From: Candidatus Moraniibacteriota bacterium | GTDB taxonomy: Bacteria > Patescibacteriota > Minisyncoccia > Moranbacterales > UBA1568 | Direction: 5' to 3' | NCBI GenBank assembly: GCA_013334575.1 | Contig: JAAXXG010000008.1 | Location: forward strand, 1 to 46,204 | DNA length: 46,204 nt | Part shown: positions 28,291 through 37,950 of the stretch, piece by piece | Position numbering within the stretch: position 1 is the stretch's first letter | Layout: each line of letters starts with the position of its first letter | The notes under the pieces: model-generated | What the model was told of the DNA's origin: nothing | The model's database searches: none | What the model saw: the letters and a program-made list of their open reading frames with translations, nothing else | Program-made: the position numbers and the translations under genes

Positions 28291-28310
28291 TATGGTATAA
28301 TCCTACCATA
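28291..28310. promoter_or_regulatory. Divergent promoter/operator palindrome TATGGTA-TAATCC-TACCATA containing TATAAT -10
   Basis: Perfect 7-bp inverted repeat between divergent genes; TATAAT lies inside it. Confidence 0.6.
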
Positions 28311-28331
28311 TCGGAACCGAAAGAAAAACAT

Positions 28332-29963
28332 ATGAGGAGCATCCTCCTGCGTTCGCGCATCGTCTTCTGGTCGGCACTCGTCCTTATCACCCTCGGGGCG
28401 TTCGCCATCCGGAACTACCGCATCGAATCGGTACCGTCCGGACTTTACCCCGACGAGGCGATGAACGGCGTCGACGCACTCGTCGCGAACGAGACCGGAG
28501 ACTACAAGCTGTTCTATCCGAACAACTACGGACGGGAGGGCCTTTTCATCAATCTCCAGGCACTTTCCATCAAGGCGTTCGGCAACACCATTCCCGCACT
28601 CAAGATCTGGTCCGAGATTTTCGGCGCCCTCACCGCGCTCGGCATCGGCCTCTTGGCCTGGGAAGTCTTCCGAAGCCGGTACGCCGCACTCTCCGCTTCG
28701 TTCCTCACCGCCACCTCGTTCTGGACGATCAACTTCTCGCGCATCGGCTTCCGGGCCATCATGATGCCGCTCCTCCTTTCCTTTTCCTTCTTTTTCTTCT
28801 TCCGCGGCCTTCGAACCCGCAGATTCCTTCCCTTCGCACTCTCCGGATTCCTCTTCGGTCTCGGGCTCCATACCTACGTCGCGTTCCGGCTCGCGCCACT
28901 GATCCTCATCCTCCTGCTACCGTTCCTCCTCCTCTCGTACCGTTCGTTCCTCGCCCGATACTGGAAGCACGGGCTTACCTTCGTCCTGTTCGCCACACTC
29001 TCCGCCGCGCCGATGTTCTACGAATTCGCGACGCACCCGGAAATCTTCTCCTCGCGCTCGGCCGCGGTATCCATCCTCTCTCCCGAGATCAACAAAGGGA
29101 ACCTTGCGGGAACCTTCGCGAAGACGCTCGGACTCTCCCTCATCAAATACAATTTCTTCGGCGATCAGAACTGGCGGCACAACTATCCGCCCTATCCGAT
29201 TCTCGACCCGATCGTCGGCATGTTCTTCCTCGCCGGATTCGTTTTCTCGATCGGAATGTTCGTCCGCATCCTTTCCGAGCGGATCCGCTCCGGCCATCCG
29301 GACACCGAACTGGCGACACATGCGTTCCTTCTCATCGGATTCGCCTCCATGCTCGCTCCCGAGTTCCTTACCGAGGAAGGCCTTCCGCATGCCCTGCGGG
29401 CGATCGGGACCCAGCCGTTCGTCTTCCTCTTCGCGACCATCCCGCTCGTCTTCCTGTTCCGTAAGCTTCGGCGATCGAAGGGCGGAACCGGCGTCGCCCT
29501 CTCGGTTTTCCTCCTCATCGCCCTCCTCGGCTCCGCCTCATTCAATCTCGTCAAATACTTCGTCTCATACCGGGACAACCCCAATCAGCACGGCGCCTTC
29601 GATGAGCGGACGACGAACATGGCCCGCTACCTCGTCTCCCTTCCCGCCGAAACGCGCAAGTACGTATATGCGAACGCAGGCGGTCAGAAGATAGATAACG
29701 GCCTCCCTATCACGGCCCAGCCGATCGTCTTCCTTACGCACGGCAAGGCGGACAACCTCGAGTTCCTCGGTCCCGATTCGGTCGTCACCATCCCGGCCGT
29801 CATAATCCCCATGAACGACGAACCGAGGATATTCGACCGCATCAGACAGCTCGTTCCGGACGCATACGAAGCGGTCATAGATCTCGACCCGGGTACGGGA
29901 ACGGCCTTCACGGCGATCATCATACCGGAAGGGAGTCCCGGAGAAACGGGACCGACGGAATAA
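28332..29963 (+). CDS. GT39/PMT-like membrane glycosyltransferase
   Basis: RIESVPSGLYPDEAMNGVDALVANETGDYKLFYPNNYGREGLFINLQALSIKAFGNTIPALKIWS; multiple TMs. ORF-track 5' extension is antisense to the giant protein. Confidence 0.82.
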   Translation: MRSILLRSRIVFWSALVLITLGAFAIRNYRIESVPSGLYPDEAMNGVDALVANETGDYKLFYPNNYGREGLFINLQALSIKAFGNTIPALKIWSEIFGALTALGIGLLAWEVFRSRYAALSASFLTATSFWTINFSRIGFRAIMMPLLLSFSFFFFFRGLRTRRFLPFALSGFLFGLGLHTYVAFRLAPLILILLLPFLLLSYRSFLARYWKHGLTFVLFATLSAAPMFYEFATHPEIFSSRSAAVSILSPEINKGNLAGTFAKTLGLSLIKYNFFGDQNWRHNYPPYPILDPIVGMFFLAGFVFSIGMFVRILSERIRSGHPDTELATHAFLLIGFASMLAPEFLTEEGLPHALRAIGTQPFVFLFATIPLVFLFRKLRRSKGGTGVALSVFLLIALLGSASFNLVKYFVSYRDNPNQHGAFDERTTNMARYLVSLPAETRKYVYANAGGQKIDNGLPITAQPIVFLTHGKADNLEFLGPDSVVTIPAVIIPMNDEPRIFDRIRQLVPDAYEAVIDLDPGTGTAFTAIIIPEGSPGETGPTE

Positions 29964-29997
29964 TCCGCATCCGGAAAACCGATAAGCACCGACCGAT

Positions 29998-31872
29998 ATG
30001 GACCACATCAAGAAGCATGCCGGACTGATTGCCGGAGCGATGCTCGCCCTCCTCTTCGCAGTCTCACTCGCCGTCTCCTGGCAGGAATCGACGATCATGG
30101 ACGAGAAGGCGCATATCCCCGCCGGCTATTCCTATGTACGATTCGGAGATATGCGGCTCAATCCGGAGCATCCGCCGCTTCTCAAGGACCTTGCCGGGCT
30201 CGCGCTCCTGCCGCTTCAGCCCGCCTTTCCGACCGATTCGCCGCTCTGGCAGGAAGGAACGAACGAACAATGGACGATCGGCGACCGACTCCTCGCCGAT
30301 AACGATACCGAAACCGTCACCTTCGTCGCCCGCATCCCGATCATCCTCCTCGCACTCCTGCTCGGCTTCGTCATCTTTCGGTGGACCAAGGAACTCGCCG
30401 GCTCCGTAGCGGCCCTCTTCGCGCTCCTCCTCTACGCAGCCGACCCGAACATCATCGCTCATGACCACTACGTGACGACGGATCTCGGTATCGCCGCCGT
30501 CATCTTCTTCGCCTTCTGGAGCTTCATGCGGTTCCTGAAACGACCCGGATTCCGTTCCGTCGTTCTCTTCGGCGTCCTGCTCGGCATCGCTCAGCTCACC
30601 AAGTTTTCGGCAGTACTCCTCTTCCCGTATTTCGGCCTCGTCGCGACAGTCTATGCGCTCACGGCATCGAAACCGGACCAGGTCGCCGGATCCGTCGCGG
30701 GATACCGATTCCGTTCGCTTCTTTCGGTCCTCCTTCGATACGCCGGAGCAGTCCTCGTCTGCTTCGCGCTCATCTACGCGGTCTACGTCCCGCATGTCAT
30801 GAACATGCCCGGCGAGAAGCTCCCCGCGATCGCCCGGATGATGATCAACCAGGATATCGCCATCGGCAGATTCGCGGTAAACTTTGTCGACATTACCAGC
30901 AAGAGCGCCGTTCTCAAGCCATATTCCGAATACTTCCTCGGGGTCTTCATGGTCTTCGCCCGCGTCGCCGGCGGGAATACCTTCTACTTCTTCGGCAACG
31001 TAAGCAATCACGCCAATCCCTGGTACTTCCCGGCAGTCTTCGCCCTCAAGGAAACCATTCCGCTTCTCTTTCTCATCGTCTCAACCTCGTTCTATTCGCT
31101 CTACCGAATCATCCGATACCTCTTCCGCCGCCCGGTGCGCGGCTGGTGTCGGACATTCGCACATTCCTTCCAGGGCCACACGACGCAGTACGCCATGTTC
31201 GGCTTCATCGCGCTCTATGCCTTCGTAAGCATCACGGGCAACCTTAACATCGGATTCCGACACCTGTTCCCGATCCTCCCGCTCACCTACGTCCTGATCG
31301 CCAAGACGGTCTTCGACTTCATCCGCCACGAGGACTTCCGCGGCGAGAAGGCCGCCAAAGCCGTCCTCGTCGTCCTTTCGCTCTGGATCGCCGCCATCCC
31401 CGTCCTCACGTACCCCTCGTACCTCTCATACTTCAACGAAGCGGCCGGCGGACACGGGAACGGATACCGCTACGTGACCGATTCCAACTACGACTGGGGG
31501 CAGGATCTCAAGCGGCTCCGGTCGTTCGTGGACGGTTTCGACGCGTGCAAGTCGGGCGCCGCACTCGGCGACGACTGCGCGGCCTATTCGGGACTCATGC
31601 AATACCCGGCGATCGAAACGATCAAGGTCGACTACTTCGGCGGCGACAACCCGAAACATTATCTCGGCGACCGATTCGTCGGCGGAAACGACGGACAGGG
31701 CTGGGCGCCGGGCTGGTACGCCATCTCCGTCGGCTTCTTCCAGGAAAGCATCCATAAGACGGTCGCCCCCGGAACCTCGACGTACCGCTGGCTCGTCGAC
31801 GGCGGATACCGTCCGGTCGCCCGCGCCGGCGACTCGATCCTCATCTTCTACGTCCCCCCGATCGAGGACTGA
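29998..31872 (+). CDS. GT39/PMT-like membrane glycosyltransferase
   Basis: STIMDEKAHIPAGYSYVRFGDMRLNPEHPPLLKDLAGLALL; many TM helices. Confidence 0.82.
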   Translation: MDHIKKHAGLIAGAMLALLFAVSLAVSWQESTIMDEKAHIPAGYSYVRFGDMRLNPEHPPLLKDLAGLALLPLQPAFPTDSPLWQEGTNEQWTIGDRLLADNDTETVTFVARIPIILLALLLGFVIFRWTKELAGSVAALFALLLYAADPNIIAHDHYVTTDLGIAAVIFFAFWSFMRFLKRPGFRSVVLFGVLLGIAQLTKFSAVLLFPYFGLVATVYALTASKPDQVAGSVAGYRFRSLLSVLLRYAGAVLVCFALIYAVYVPHVMNMPGEKLPAIARMMINQDIAIGRFAVNFVDITSKSAVLKPYSEYFLGVFMVFARVAGGNTFYFFGNVSNHANPWYFPAVFALKETIPLLFLIVSTSFYSLYRIIRYLFRRPVRGWCRTFAHSFQGHTTQYAMFGFIALYAFVSITGNLNIGFRHLFPILPLTYVLIAKTVFDFIRHEDFRGEKAAKAVLVVLSLWIAAIPVLTYPSYLSYFNEAAGGHGNGYRYVTDSNYDWGQDLKRLRSFVDGFDACKSGAALGDDCAAYSGLMQYPAIETIKVDYFGGDNPKHYLGDRFVGGNDGQGWAPGWYAISVGFFQESIHKTVAPGTSTYRWLVDGGYRPVARAGDSILIFYVPPIED

Positions 31873-31888
31873 GGATTCGAACATCGAT

Positions 31889-31920
31889 AAAAAAGACCGG
31901 CCCGGAGCCGGTCTTTTTTT
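31889..31920 (+). terminator. AAAAAGACCGGC-CCGGA-GCCGGTCTTTTTTT
   Basis: Stem-loop with T-run. Confidence 0.85.
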
Positions 31921-31930
31921 GGGCGGATCT

Positions 31931-32167
31931 TCAGTCGGCGGATTCCCAAACGTCGTCGTCCGGACCGAGCGGCCCTCCGTCGGATCCGGCACGACAGGAC
32001 GGACACGACGAGAACATGATCCCCTCATCGGCGTCGTCTTCCGAGAATCCGACTTCGTTTCCGCAATTGGCGCATCGGTACCGTCCCGCGGCCGGCACCC
32101 GGTCCCCCACCGTATACGTCGTTCCCATATGGCGACAAAGACGGATTACGCCATCATTATACGCCAT
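31931..32167 (-). CDS. Small zinc-ribbon protein
   Basis: TYTVGDRVPAAGRYRCANCGNEVGFSEDDADEGIMFSSCPSCRAG: two CxxC pairs. Start uncertain. Confidence 0.7.
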   Translation of the reverse strand: MAYNDGVIRLCRHMGTTYTVGDRVPAAGRYRCANCGNEVGFSEDDADEGIMFSSCPSCRAGSDGGPLGPDDDVWESAD

Positions 32168-32233
32168 CGACCGATCACATTCCACTATGGAAAACGGGCC
32201 GACCCTTTCGGATCGACCCGCACACGCATATAT

Positions 32234-32461
32234 TCACGGTCCATCTTTCCGTTGATTGCAGATGACCGCCGGAATAGTGATCGCCAGAACCAAAAAGATT
32301 CCAAAGATGCACAGATATTCCAGAGATCCCAAGGCGTATCCTCCGACTTCGACCGCACCGATCCGCGCCATGGCGGTCGCTTCGGACGCATTGACACAAT
32401 CCGGCGCCGTAACCCAGGCAAGGCACGAGAAAAACACGCCGGTTACGAATGTTTTCTTCAT
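32234..32461 (-). CDS. Small exported/membrane protein (2 hydrophobic segments)
   Basis: MKKTFVTGVFFSCLAWVTAPDCVNASEA...YLCIFGIFLVLAITIPAVICNQRKDGP. Confidence 0.65.
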   Translation of the reverse strand: MKKTFVTGVFFSCLAWVTAPDCVNASEATAMARIGAVEVGGYALGSLEYLCIFGIFLVLAITIPAVICNQRKDGP

Positions 32462-32620
32462 CGTTCGTTTCCGTTTAATTTGTTTCGTAATTCGTAAGGA
32501 AAGCGTCTCCGTTATACGATATGCGGAATAAAACGTCAATATGAAATAAAGACCGGCGCATCCGTATCGGATACGCCGCTGAGGCATACTCGGCAACCGG
32601 TCCGAGAACCGGCCGGACCG

Positions 32621-32941
32621 CTATCGCTCCTTCGCCTCACCGCGGAAGAGTGCCGCGGTCCATTCCATCTCCTCGTCGAAGGCCCGGTCGAAATCCGGCA
32701 CAAGCGTGCGGATCGTATCGAGGAACGACTCGAGCGTCACCCCTTCGACCGCGAGCGCCTGCCGCACTTCTTCCGTCCTCTCCTCCGGGACGCGCAGAAG
32801 CAACCGCTTCGTCACGATGTCGGCGAACTTTCCCGTAAGCAGCAGCTGATCATCGAGCGACGCCGCGTCGACTCCCAGTAAGTCCACGATCTTTTCCGCG
32901 CTCATCGCGAGCGCGATCCTTTCCTTGATATCGTTCGTCAT
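32621..32941 (-). CDS. Hypothetical protein, ATGA overlap with upstream gene
   Basis: MTNDIKERIALAMSAEKIVDLLGVDAASLDDQLLLTGKFADIVTKRLLLRVPEE. Confidence 0.7.
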   Translation of the reverse strand: MTNDIKERIALAMSAEKIVDLLGVDAASLDDQLLLTGKFADIVTKRLLLRVPEERTEEVRQALAVEGVTLESFLDTIRTLVPDFDRAFDEEMEWTAALFRGEAKER

Positions 32942-33588
32942 ACGATTGCCAGTTCCGGATAATCCCCTTCGTCCTCCCTGAGAGAGGAAGCGTCCCCTTC
33001 GACAGTCCCGGCGCCGCGCTCCGCCGCCCATCGCGCGGAGTTCCGACTCCACAGGACGACTCCCGGAACAAGAAGCAGAGAACCGAACGGAGGCGGAAGA
33101 GGCATACTGGCGGAAACGAGCGTTCCGGAAACGATCGCCGTCGCAAGTCGGGACTTCGGAAGCGGGATTCGATGCTCTTCCATCCAATTAAAAGCAGATT
33201 CACCTTTCTTCAGATGCGGAGAGATCGACTTCTCGACCATTCCGCGAACCTTTCGCATGAATTCCGCGCCGAACCGCTCCACGATCCGTATCTCGAGTTC
33301 GGAGCCGAACTTTTCCGCCTTCAGAATCATCTCATCGATCTTCTGTTCGATTCCGGACAACTCCACGGATTCCCGATTTCCCGACATCCGGGCAACTTCA
33401 TCTGTCGAATTCTCAAGAGACGGTTCGACCGAAACGGGATCGATGTCGGGCGATTCCGTCGTTGACAAGGCGTGCTCATCGTTCTCGGTCACCACCGTAC
33501 CGTCCGAAACGGAAAGCTCCGTTTCCGCACCGGGCAGAATCGTATGATTGTCGCCACCAAGCGGAATATCGAATCTCGGAAGTCTCAT
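32938..33588 (-). CDS. Hypothetical membrane protein
   Basis: MRLPRFDIPLGGDNHTILPG...SRLATAIVSGTLVSASMPLPPPFGSLLLVPGVVLW. Confidence 0.65.
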   Translation of the reverse strand: MRLPRFDIPLGGDNHTILPGAETELSVSDGTVVTENDEHALSTTESPDIDPVSVEPSLENSTDEVARMSGNRESVELSGIEQKIDEMILKAEKFGSELEIRIVERFGAEFMRKVRGMVEKSISPHLKKGESAFNWMEEHRIPLPKSRLATAIVSGTLVSASMPLPPPFGSLLLVPGVVLWSRNSARWAAERGAGTVEGDASSLREDEGDYPELAIV

Positions 33589-33670
33589 AGTCCGGTCATA
33601 TTTATAACCGCCTCCCATTATCCCGCATCCGGACGAACCTGGCAACCGAACCACCCCTTTTATACGACTT

Positions 33671-34345
33671 TTATACGACGGCCTTCCAAAGCCCCTTTGT
33701 GAGCGAAAACAGACGCGAGACGTTTCCAAGCAGCAAAGACACGATACCCAGATAGACCGTCACGGTAGCGATCCATGAGGAAGACGCGAGCTTAAGCGCG
33801 CTCCCGAGCGACCGGCTCGGCAGAAGACGATGTCCGTGAAAATCGACCGCCGCATAGGCCTCGTCGAGGACGAGATGAGCCAGGTAACCGAGTAAAGCCG
33901 CCGTTCCGAGCAGGAACGCGTCACCCTCCCCGTACGAGAGCGTTCCCCCGACGAAGAACACGGACAACCCTGCAAGGAGCGCGGCCGGAAGCGAGTGCGC
34001 CATGCCGCGGTGCGTCGTGAGCCGTTTGAAGATCCCGCCGACGACTATCCAGACCGCGGCAGCCGTCCCGACACCGAACAGCGCCGCCTCATTCCATGCA
34101 GTCCCCTTCGATATCTGCGCCGACCAGACCGCTCCCCCTGCGATGATCGACAGTGCTCCGAACGCGACATGAAACGGCACACCGGAATCGCTGTCGATAT
34201 CGGGCGCCATCGCGCCGAGCGCGGCAACGAAGAATATCGGGACGAGGATCATCGGTCCCGATACGAGTCCGAGCGTCGCGGCGACGGCCGACACGGCCGC
34301 CCCGAGCCCGACACCGAACGCCGCATGCGTCCTGAAATCCGCCAT
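33671..34345 (-). CDS. YdjM/DUF457-like membrane-bound metal-dependent hydrolase
   Basis: DFRTHAAFG...ALGAMAPDIDSDSG...LTTHRGMAHSLPAALLAG...GYLAHLVLDEAYAAVDFHG. Confidence 0.82.
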   Translation of the reverse strand: MADFRTHAAFGVGLGAAVSAVAATLGLVSGPMILVPIFFVAALGAMAPDIDSDSGVPFHVAFGALSIIAGGAVWSAQISKGTAWNEAALFGVGTAAAVWIVVGGIFKRLTTHRGMAHSLPAALLAGLSVFFVGGTLSYGEGDAFLLGTAALLGYLAHLVLDEAYAAVDFHGHRLLPSRSLGSALKLASSSWIATVTVYLGIVSLLLGNVSRLFSLTKGLWKAVV

Positions 34346-34469
34346 AGAGGATGTGCTTCATTCGCATTATACACCGGTTCCCGTCACGGCGCCCCTGAGT
34401 TGCGTCACGAACCGACGCGTGCTATAACACCGGAACCCTTTACCAACCCCGAAAAACAGGAGCCTGACC

Positions 34470-34847
34470 ATGCAGATCAATATCACCATGCCGCATCAGC
34501 TTGAAACCACGTCCCGGGAAAAAATCGAAACACTCCTCCTTGAGCTCTCGGGCTACTCGACGGAATACGTCGAGATCGAACTTGGAGAAACCGAAAGGTC
34601 CGTTCCGATCTATCGGATTACGGTCGCAAGAGCCCTTTCCGACATGCGGCTCGTCCTCCATCCGGACGAACTCCTGATCGGACGATTCCACGATAACGGC
34701 CGGATCGACTGGTATTACCCGGAAAAGATCCGGAGCATGCGAAGATCGCTCTTCGCCGGCAGTCGCCAAGCCGACGACGGCTACGTCCGGTCGCAGATAA
34801 CCCGAGTCACTATCGCTGGGAGAAAAATGGAAAAGCCGCCCGAATAA
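34470..34847 (+). CDS. Hypothetical protein
   Basis: 125-aa ORF with a following terminator AAAAGCCGCCCGAATAAGAGCGGCTTTTTTTC. Confidence 0.6.
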   Translation: MQINITMPHQLETTSREKIETLLLELSGYSTEYVEIELGETERSVPIYRITVARALSDMRLVLHPDELLIGRFHDNGRIDWYYPEKIRSMRRSLFAGSRQADDGYVRSQITRVTIAGRKMEKPPE

Positions 34848-34921
34848 GAGCGGCTTTTTTTCTTTTCATTCCCTCGTCTTCACTTTCACAGAAAAAACAA
34901 GGCTTATCCGAGCCTTAAAAA

Positions 34922-35470
34922 TCAGCCTCTTTCATGTTCGGATCCACGGACAGCATTTCGGCCCTCCTTGCCATCCCCGTGTCCCGGAATACAGATATCC
35001 CCGATGGTCTCCCTTCCGTGATTCTTCCCTTCCCATTCTTTCCGGTCTCCGTACGCGGCAAATTCGTCGTAAAAACGGTGCGGCGCGATCGGACGCCTCG
35101 TCGCCTTGATCGGACACCAGTACCGTTCGGTCCGCGCGCCGACCTCGACAAAGTACGCGAACAGCCCGTTGAGGTAGCTGCAATACCAGCAGTTGAGCCG
35201 CTGCACGGGCCCGAGATACCGCAGGTGCCGCCGCTCGAACACGACATAGTCCGAACGCCGGACGACCGGCAGCCCGTAGAGCGGGAACGCCGCGACGTTG
35301 TACAGCGTAACGAAGAGGTCCATGAGGACCGCCGGGAAGAACAGTGCGTAGATGAACGGGATCGACAGGCAGTGCCGCACGTACTGCAAGACGCTGCCGA
35401 AGGCAGCAGCACCGGACGACGCCGATGCGTCATCGGTCGCCGCGTCACCGTAAAAAGAGACATCCGCCAT
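34922..35470 (-). CDS. Conserved-looking membrane protein with Cys-rich motif LNCWYCSYLNG
   Basis: IPFIYALFFPAVLMDLFVTLYNVAAFPLYGLPVVRRSDYVVFERRHLRYLGPVQRLNCWYCSYLNGLFAYFVEVGARTERYWCPIK. Confidence 0.72.
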   Translation of the reverse strand: MADVSFYGDAATDDASASSGAAAFGSVLQYVRHCLSIPFIYALFFPAVLMDLFVTLYNVAAFPLYGLPVVRRSDYVVFERRHLRYLGPVQRLNCWYCSYLNGLFAYFVEVGARTERYWCPIKATRRPIAPHRFYDEFAAYGDRKEWEGKNHGRETIGDICIPGHGDGKEGRNAVRGSEHERG

Positions 35471-35654
35471 AGTCGAAAGAAAAGCCCGGTTATTCCCGTC
35501 ACCGGACCAGTATACGCGAAACGAAGACCCTTTGCCATCATCCCTCCCAACACGACTATCCGATCAAACAGAGTCGAAGATGCGAAAAGCGGGCCTACAT
35601 GGGCCCGCTTATCGTCTTCCGTCCCCCTCTCTCAACCGCAGGACCGGTAATTTC

Positions 35655-35915
35655 CTACTGTTCCCTTTCGCCGTCGGAACACTCTCCTGAAACGTCTTCG
35701 GACGTTTTTTTGCGCGTCAAAGAGGCCTCGCTGGTGTGGCCGTCGGATTCTCGACGCGCCACCGACCGCTCTATGAACTCCGTTTCGTTCGGTTCGGGCA
35801 GAGCGGAAGAATCCCCGAGCATCCCGTCTCGCTGGTCCGCGGGGTCCTTTCCGATCTGATCCCGCTCGTCCACGGAATCCGACCCGTATTCAGTTTCGGA
35901 TTCGACCCGTTTCAT
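35655..35915 (-). CDS. Hypothetical acidic protein
   Basis: 86-aa acidic ORF with hairpin AAGCGGGCC...GGCCCGCTT downstream; weak start signal. Confidence 0.35.
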   Translation of the reverse strand: MKRVESETEYGSDSVDERDQIGKDPADQRDGMLGDSSALPEPNETEFIERSVARRESDGHTSEASLTRKKTSEDVSGECSDGEREQ

Positions 35916-35950
35916 AGGTAATTACGAACGGCTTTTTCGCGAAACCCATT

Positions 35951-36526
35951 TTATTCCCGGGTATGCCCTCTGTCAAACCAGCCGTGATATTGCCTCGTTA
36001 TAGAACACTTTCCGGTCGGTTTCATCACGCCCTTGTCGCCACCCGACGCGCTTCCCGACCAGGAAGCGAGCGCCAGTATGACGACTCCCGATACGAGCAA
36101 TAGGACGGCCGTCTTGTATAGGCTTCCTTTTTTCTCCGTAAGCTGGACATTTTTCTCCATGGCAGCCTCGAGATCGCTCAGCAGCTGCGCGCCCAGCCCG
36201 GACGCATTATCGGAGACCAGATACTTCTCCCCGACCCCTTGCCTGAACGAGACGGAGGAATAATAGCTCCGGCGCGGCCAATTGATGCGGATAAGGATCG
36301 CGAGCGCGATAACGATCACGAGCAGCGCCGCCGAACTCGCAACGAACGCCACCCCCTCGAGATCTTCTCTCACAAGGAAGACATACCCAGTAAAAACGGT
36401 AATGCCGAACCCGAGCAGACTCCCGGCCTTCTGGTCCAACGCGGCATCCGCCGATACAACCGCATCGAAACGGCTTCTGGCGGCATCCAACAGCAACGAA
36501 TATCTTTCCGCATCCATCCCGTCCAT
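35951..36526 (-). CDS. Membrane protein with DQKAGSLLGF motif; possibly related to SLATT/PycTM-type effector membrane domains
   Basis: ADAALDQKAGSLLGFGITVFTGYVFLV + second TM + C-terminal TM (LYKTAVLLLVSGVVILALASW). Confidence 0.6.
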   Translation of the reverse strand: MDGMDAERYSLLLDAARSRFDAVVSADAALDQKAGSLLGFGITVFTGYVFLVREDLEGVAFVASSAALLVIVIALAILIRINWPRRSYYSSVSFRQGVGEKYLVSDNASGLGAQLLSDLEAAMEKNVQLTEKKGSLYKTAVLLLVSGVVILALASWSGSASGGDKGVMKPTGKCSITRQYHGWFDRGHTRE

Positions 36527-36538
36527 ACGTGTCCCATT

Positions 36539-37018
36539 TCAGAATTTATCACCTCCGTTCATCCGCCAGACGGCGAGATTCAGGAAGGACGCGAAGGAGA
36601 CCCAGGCGATATACGGGAGCATGAGCATCCCTGCCCGCGAGTCGATCCGGAAGAAGAGCGCCGTCGTTACGACGATCGCGACGAGCAACGCGAGGATCTC
36701 GAGATACGCCAGGTCCGGCCGACGAAAACCGAAGAAGAGCACCGACCAGAACACGTTGAGCAGGAGCTGGACCGCGTACGCCGAGAGCGCGAGCGTCGCG
36801 CCCGGTATCGCTCGTTTCTCCCACACCAGTCCCGCCGCGATCCCCATGAGCGCGAAGAGTACCGTCCACACCGGACCGAAGAGCCAGCCCGGCGGCGTCC
36901 ACGACGGTTTGGAAAGCGTCGCGTACCAGCCCGACACGCTCCGCGCAGTGAAGACCGACCCAAGTATCCCAGCCCCTTCCGCGATCACGACCGAAACGAC
37001 GTATGGAACGAGATTCAT
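36539..37018 (-). CDS. tspO: TspO/MBR family protein
   Basis: WYATLSKPSWTPPGWLFGPVWTVLFALMGIAAGLVWEK...LLLNVFWSVLFFGFRRPDLAYLEI...FASFLNLAVWRMN. Confidence 0.92.
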   Translation of the reverse strand: MNLVPYVVSVVIAEGAGILGSVFTARSVSGWYATLSKPSWTPPGWLFGPVWTVLFALMGIAAGLVWEKRAIPGATLALSAYAVQLLLNVFWSVLFFGFRRPDLAYLEILALLVAIVVTTALFFRIDSRAGMLMLPYIAWVSFASFLNLAVWRMNGGDKF

Positions 37019-37019
37019 A
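36973..37019. repeat. 47-bp direct repeat, copy 1 (first codons of tspO)
   Basis: CCCCTTCCGCGATCACGACCGAAACGACGTATGGAACGAGATTCATA identical at 38643-38689. Confidence 0.97.
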
Positions 37020-37286
37020 AGCATAGTCCTTATCTTTTCAGTATACCCCGATTTCCGATTTTTCCCCCTCGCCAGCATCGCGAATCGCCGAAGATTCTCT
37101 TAAGAAGTCAAGGATCCGAGACGCTCTCTCAATAGGCCGCCGAAAGCAGGAAGTGTCGCCTTCAGTCCAACCCCTTCCACTCCCTCATCGAGCGGAATAT
37201 TGACTAAATAAGTTTCATATTGTATAATAGACGGTCAATGGATCTTTCAAACCACTCTTCCGACTTCAACATCAAACATACCCACC

Positions 37287-37739
37287 ATGAAAACCGACTC
37301 ATTCCCCGAATACCCCAGCCCGCTCGAGGTCAGCAACATACTCAACGGGTATCCCTATCTTCCGGAGCAGGAATCCCCGGAAGAGGTCTCTGCCATAAGA
37401 CGGCATCTGACCGTCCTTCTGACCGTCGCCTTCCTGGCAAGACTCAGGGAAAACCGATGGGACGCGTGGATTTCCGTCGGGGAACTGCGTGAGGCCTCTA
37501 TCAACCTGGCATTGATCGATCCGTGCCCGATGATCTCCGTCGTCATAAAACAGCAGCTCGAATATCACATCTTTCCCGAGCTGGAAGTCATGGCGGACGA
37601 AGGCCTCCTCCGAAAGATCGATTCGGAACATCCGGATAGGACCGTCTACGAGACAGGCGAACCGCTCGCAAGCTATTGCGAATTTATGACATCCGTCCTG
37701 CTCGTAAGCTCCGAGCAGACCGAGAAAGCCGCTTCATAA
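37287..37739 (+). CDS. Hypothetical protein, paralogue of 38889..39293
   Basis: EVSNILNGYPYLPEQESPEEV...LTVAFLARLRENRWDAWISVGEL...FPELEVMADEGLLRKIDSE..YETGEPLASYCEF. Confidence 0.72.
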   Translation: MKTDSFPEYPSPLEVSNILNGYPYLPEQESPEEVSAIRRHLTVLLTVAFLARLRENRWDAWISVGELREASINLALIDPCPMISVVIKQQLEYHIFPELEVMADEGLLRKIDSEHPDRTVYETGEPLASYCEFMTSVLLVSSEQTEKAAS

Positions 37740-37782
37740 TGGGCGGCTTTTTCCTTTTCATTTTCATTCAGACATTCCGGAA

Positions 37783-37850
37783 CCGATTTCGTCCGAAAAA
37801 TGCCCACTCGGAGAAGCCTCAAAAATAGACCGGGGCGGTTTCATTTCTCA
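37783..37850 (+). repeat. Dispersed palindromic repeat family, copy A
   Basis: CCGATTTCGTCCGAAAAATGCCCACTCGGAGAAGCCTCAAAAATAGACCGG. Confidence 0.85.
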
Positions 37851-37950
37851 CATCCGGTTTCAACCGGAATCATTTGCGGACAAAAAAAGCCGCCCCGATT
37901 CGTTTCCGGGACGACCTTGTTCGTTTGCTTGCCTCATTGCCGGTGACGAC

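Noticed and set aside
34898-34925. AAGGCTTATCCGAGCCTT, similar to part of the dispersed repeat
   Set aside because: Explained as an ordinary terminator hairpin; the rest of the repeat consensus is absent.
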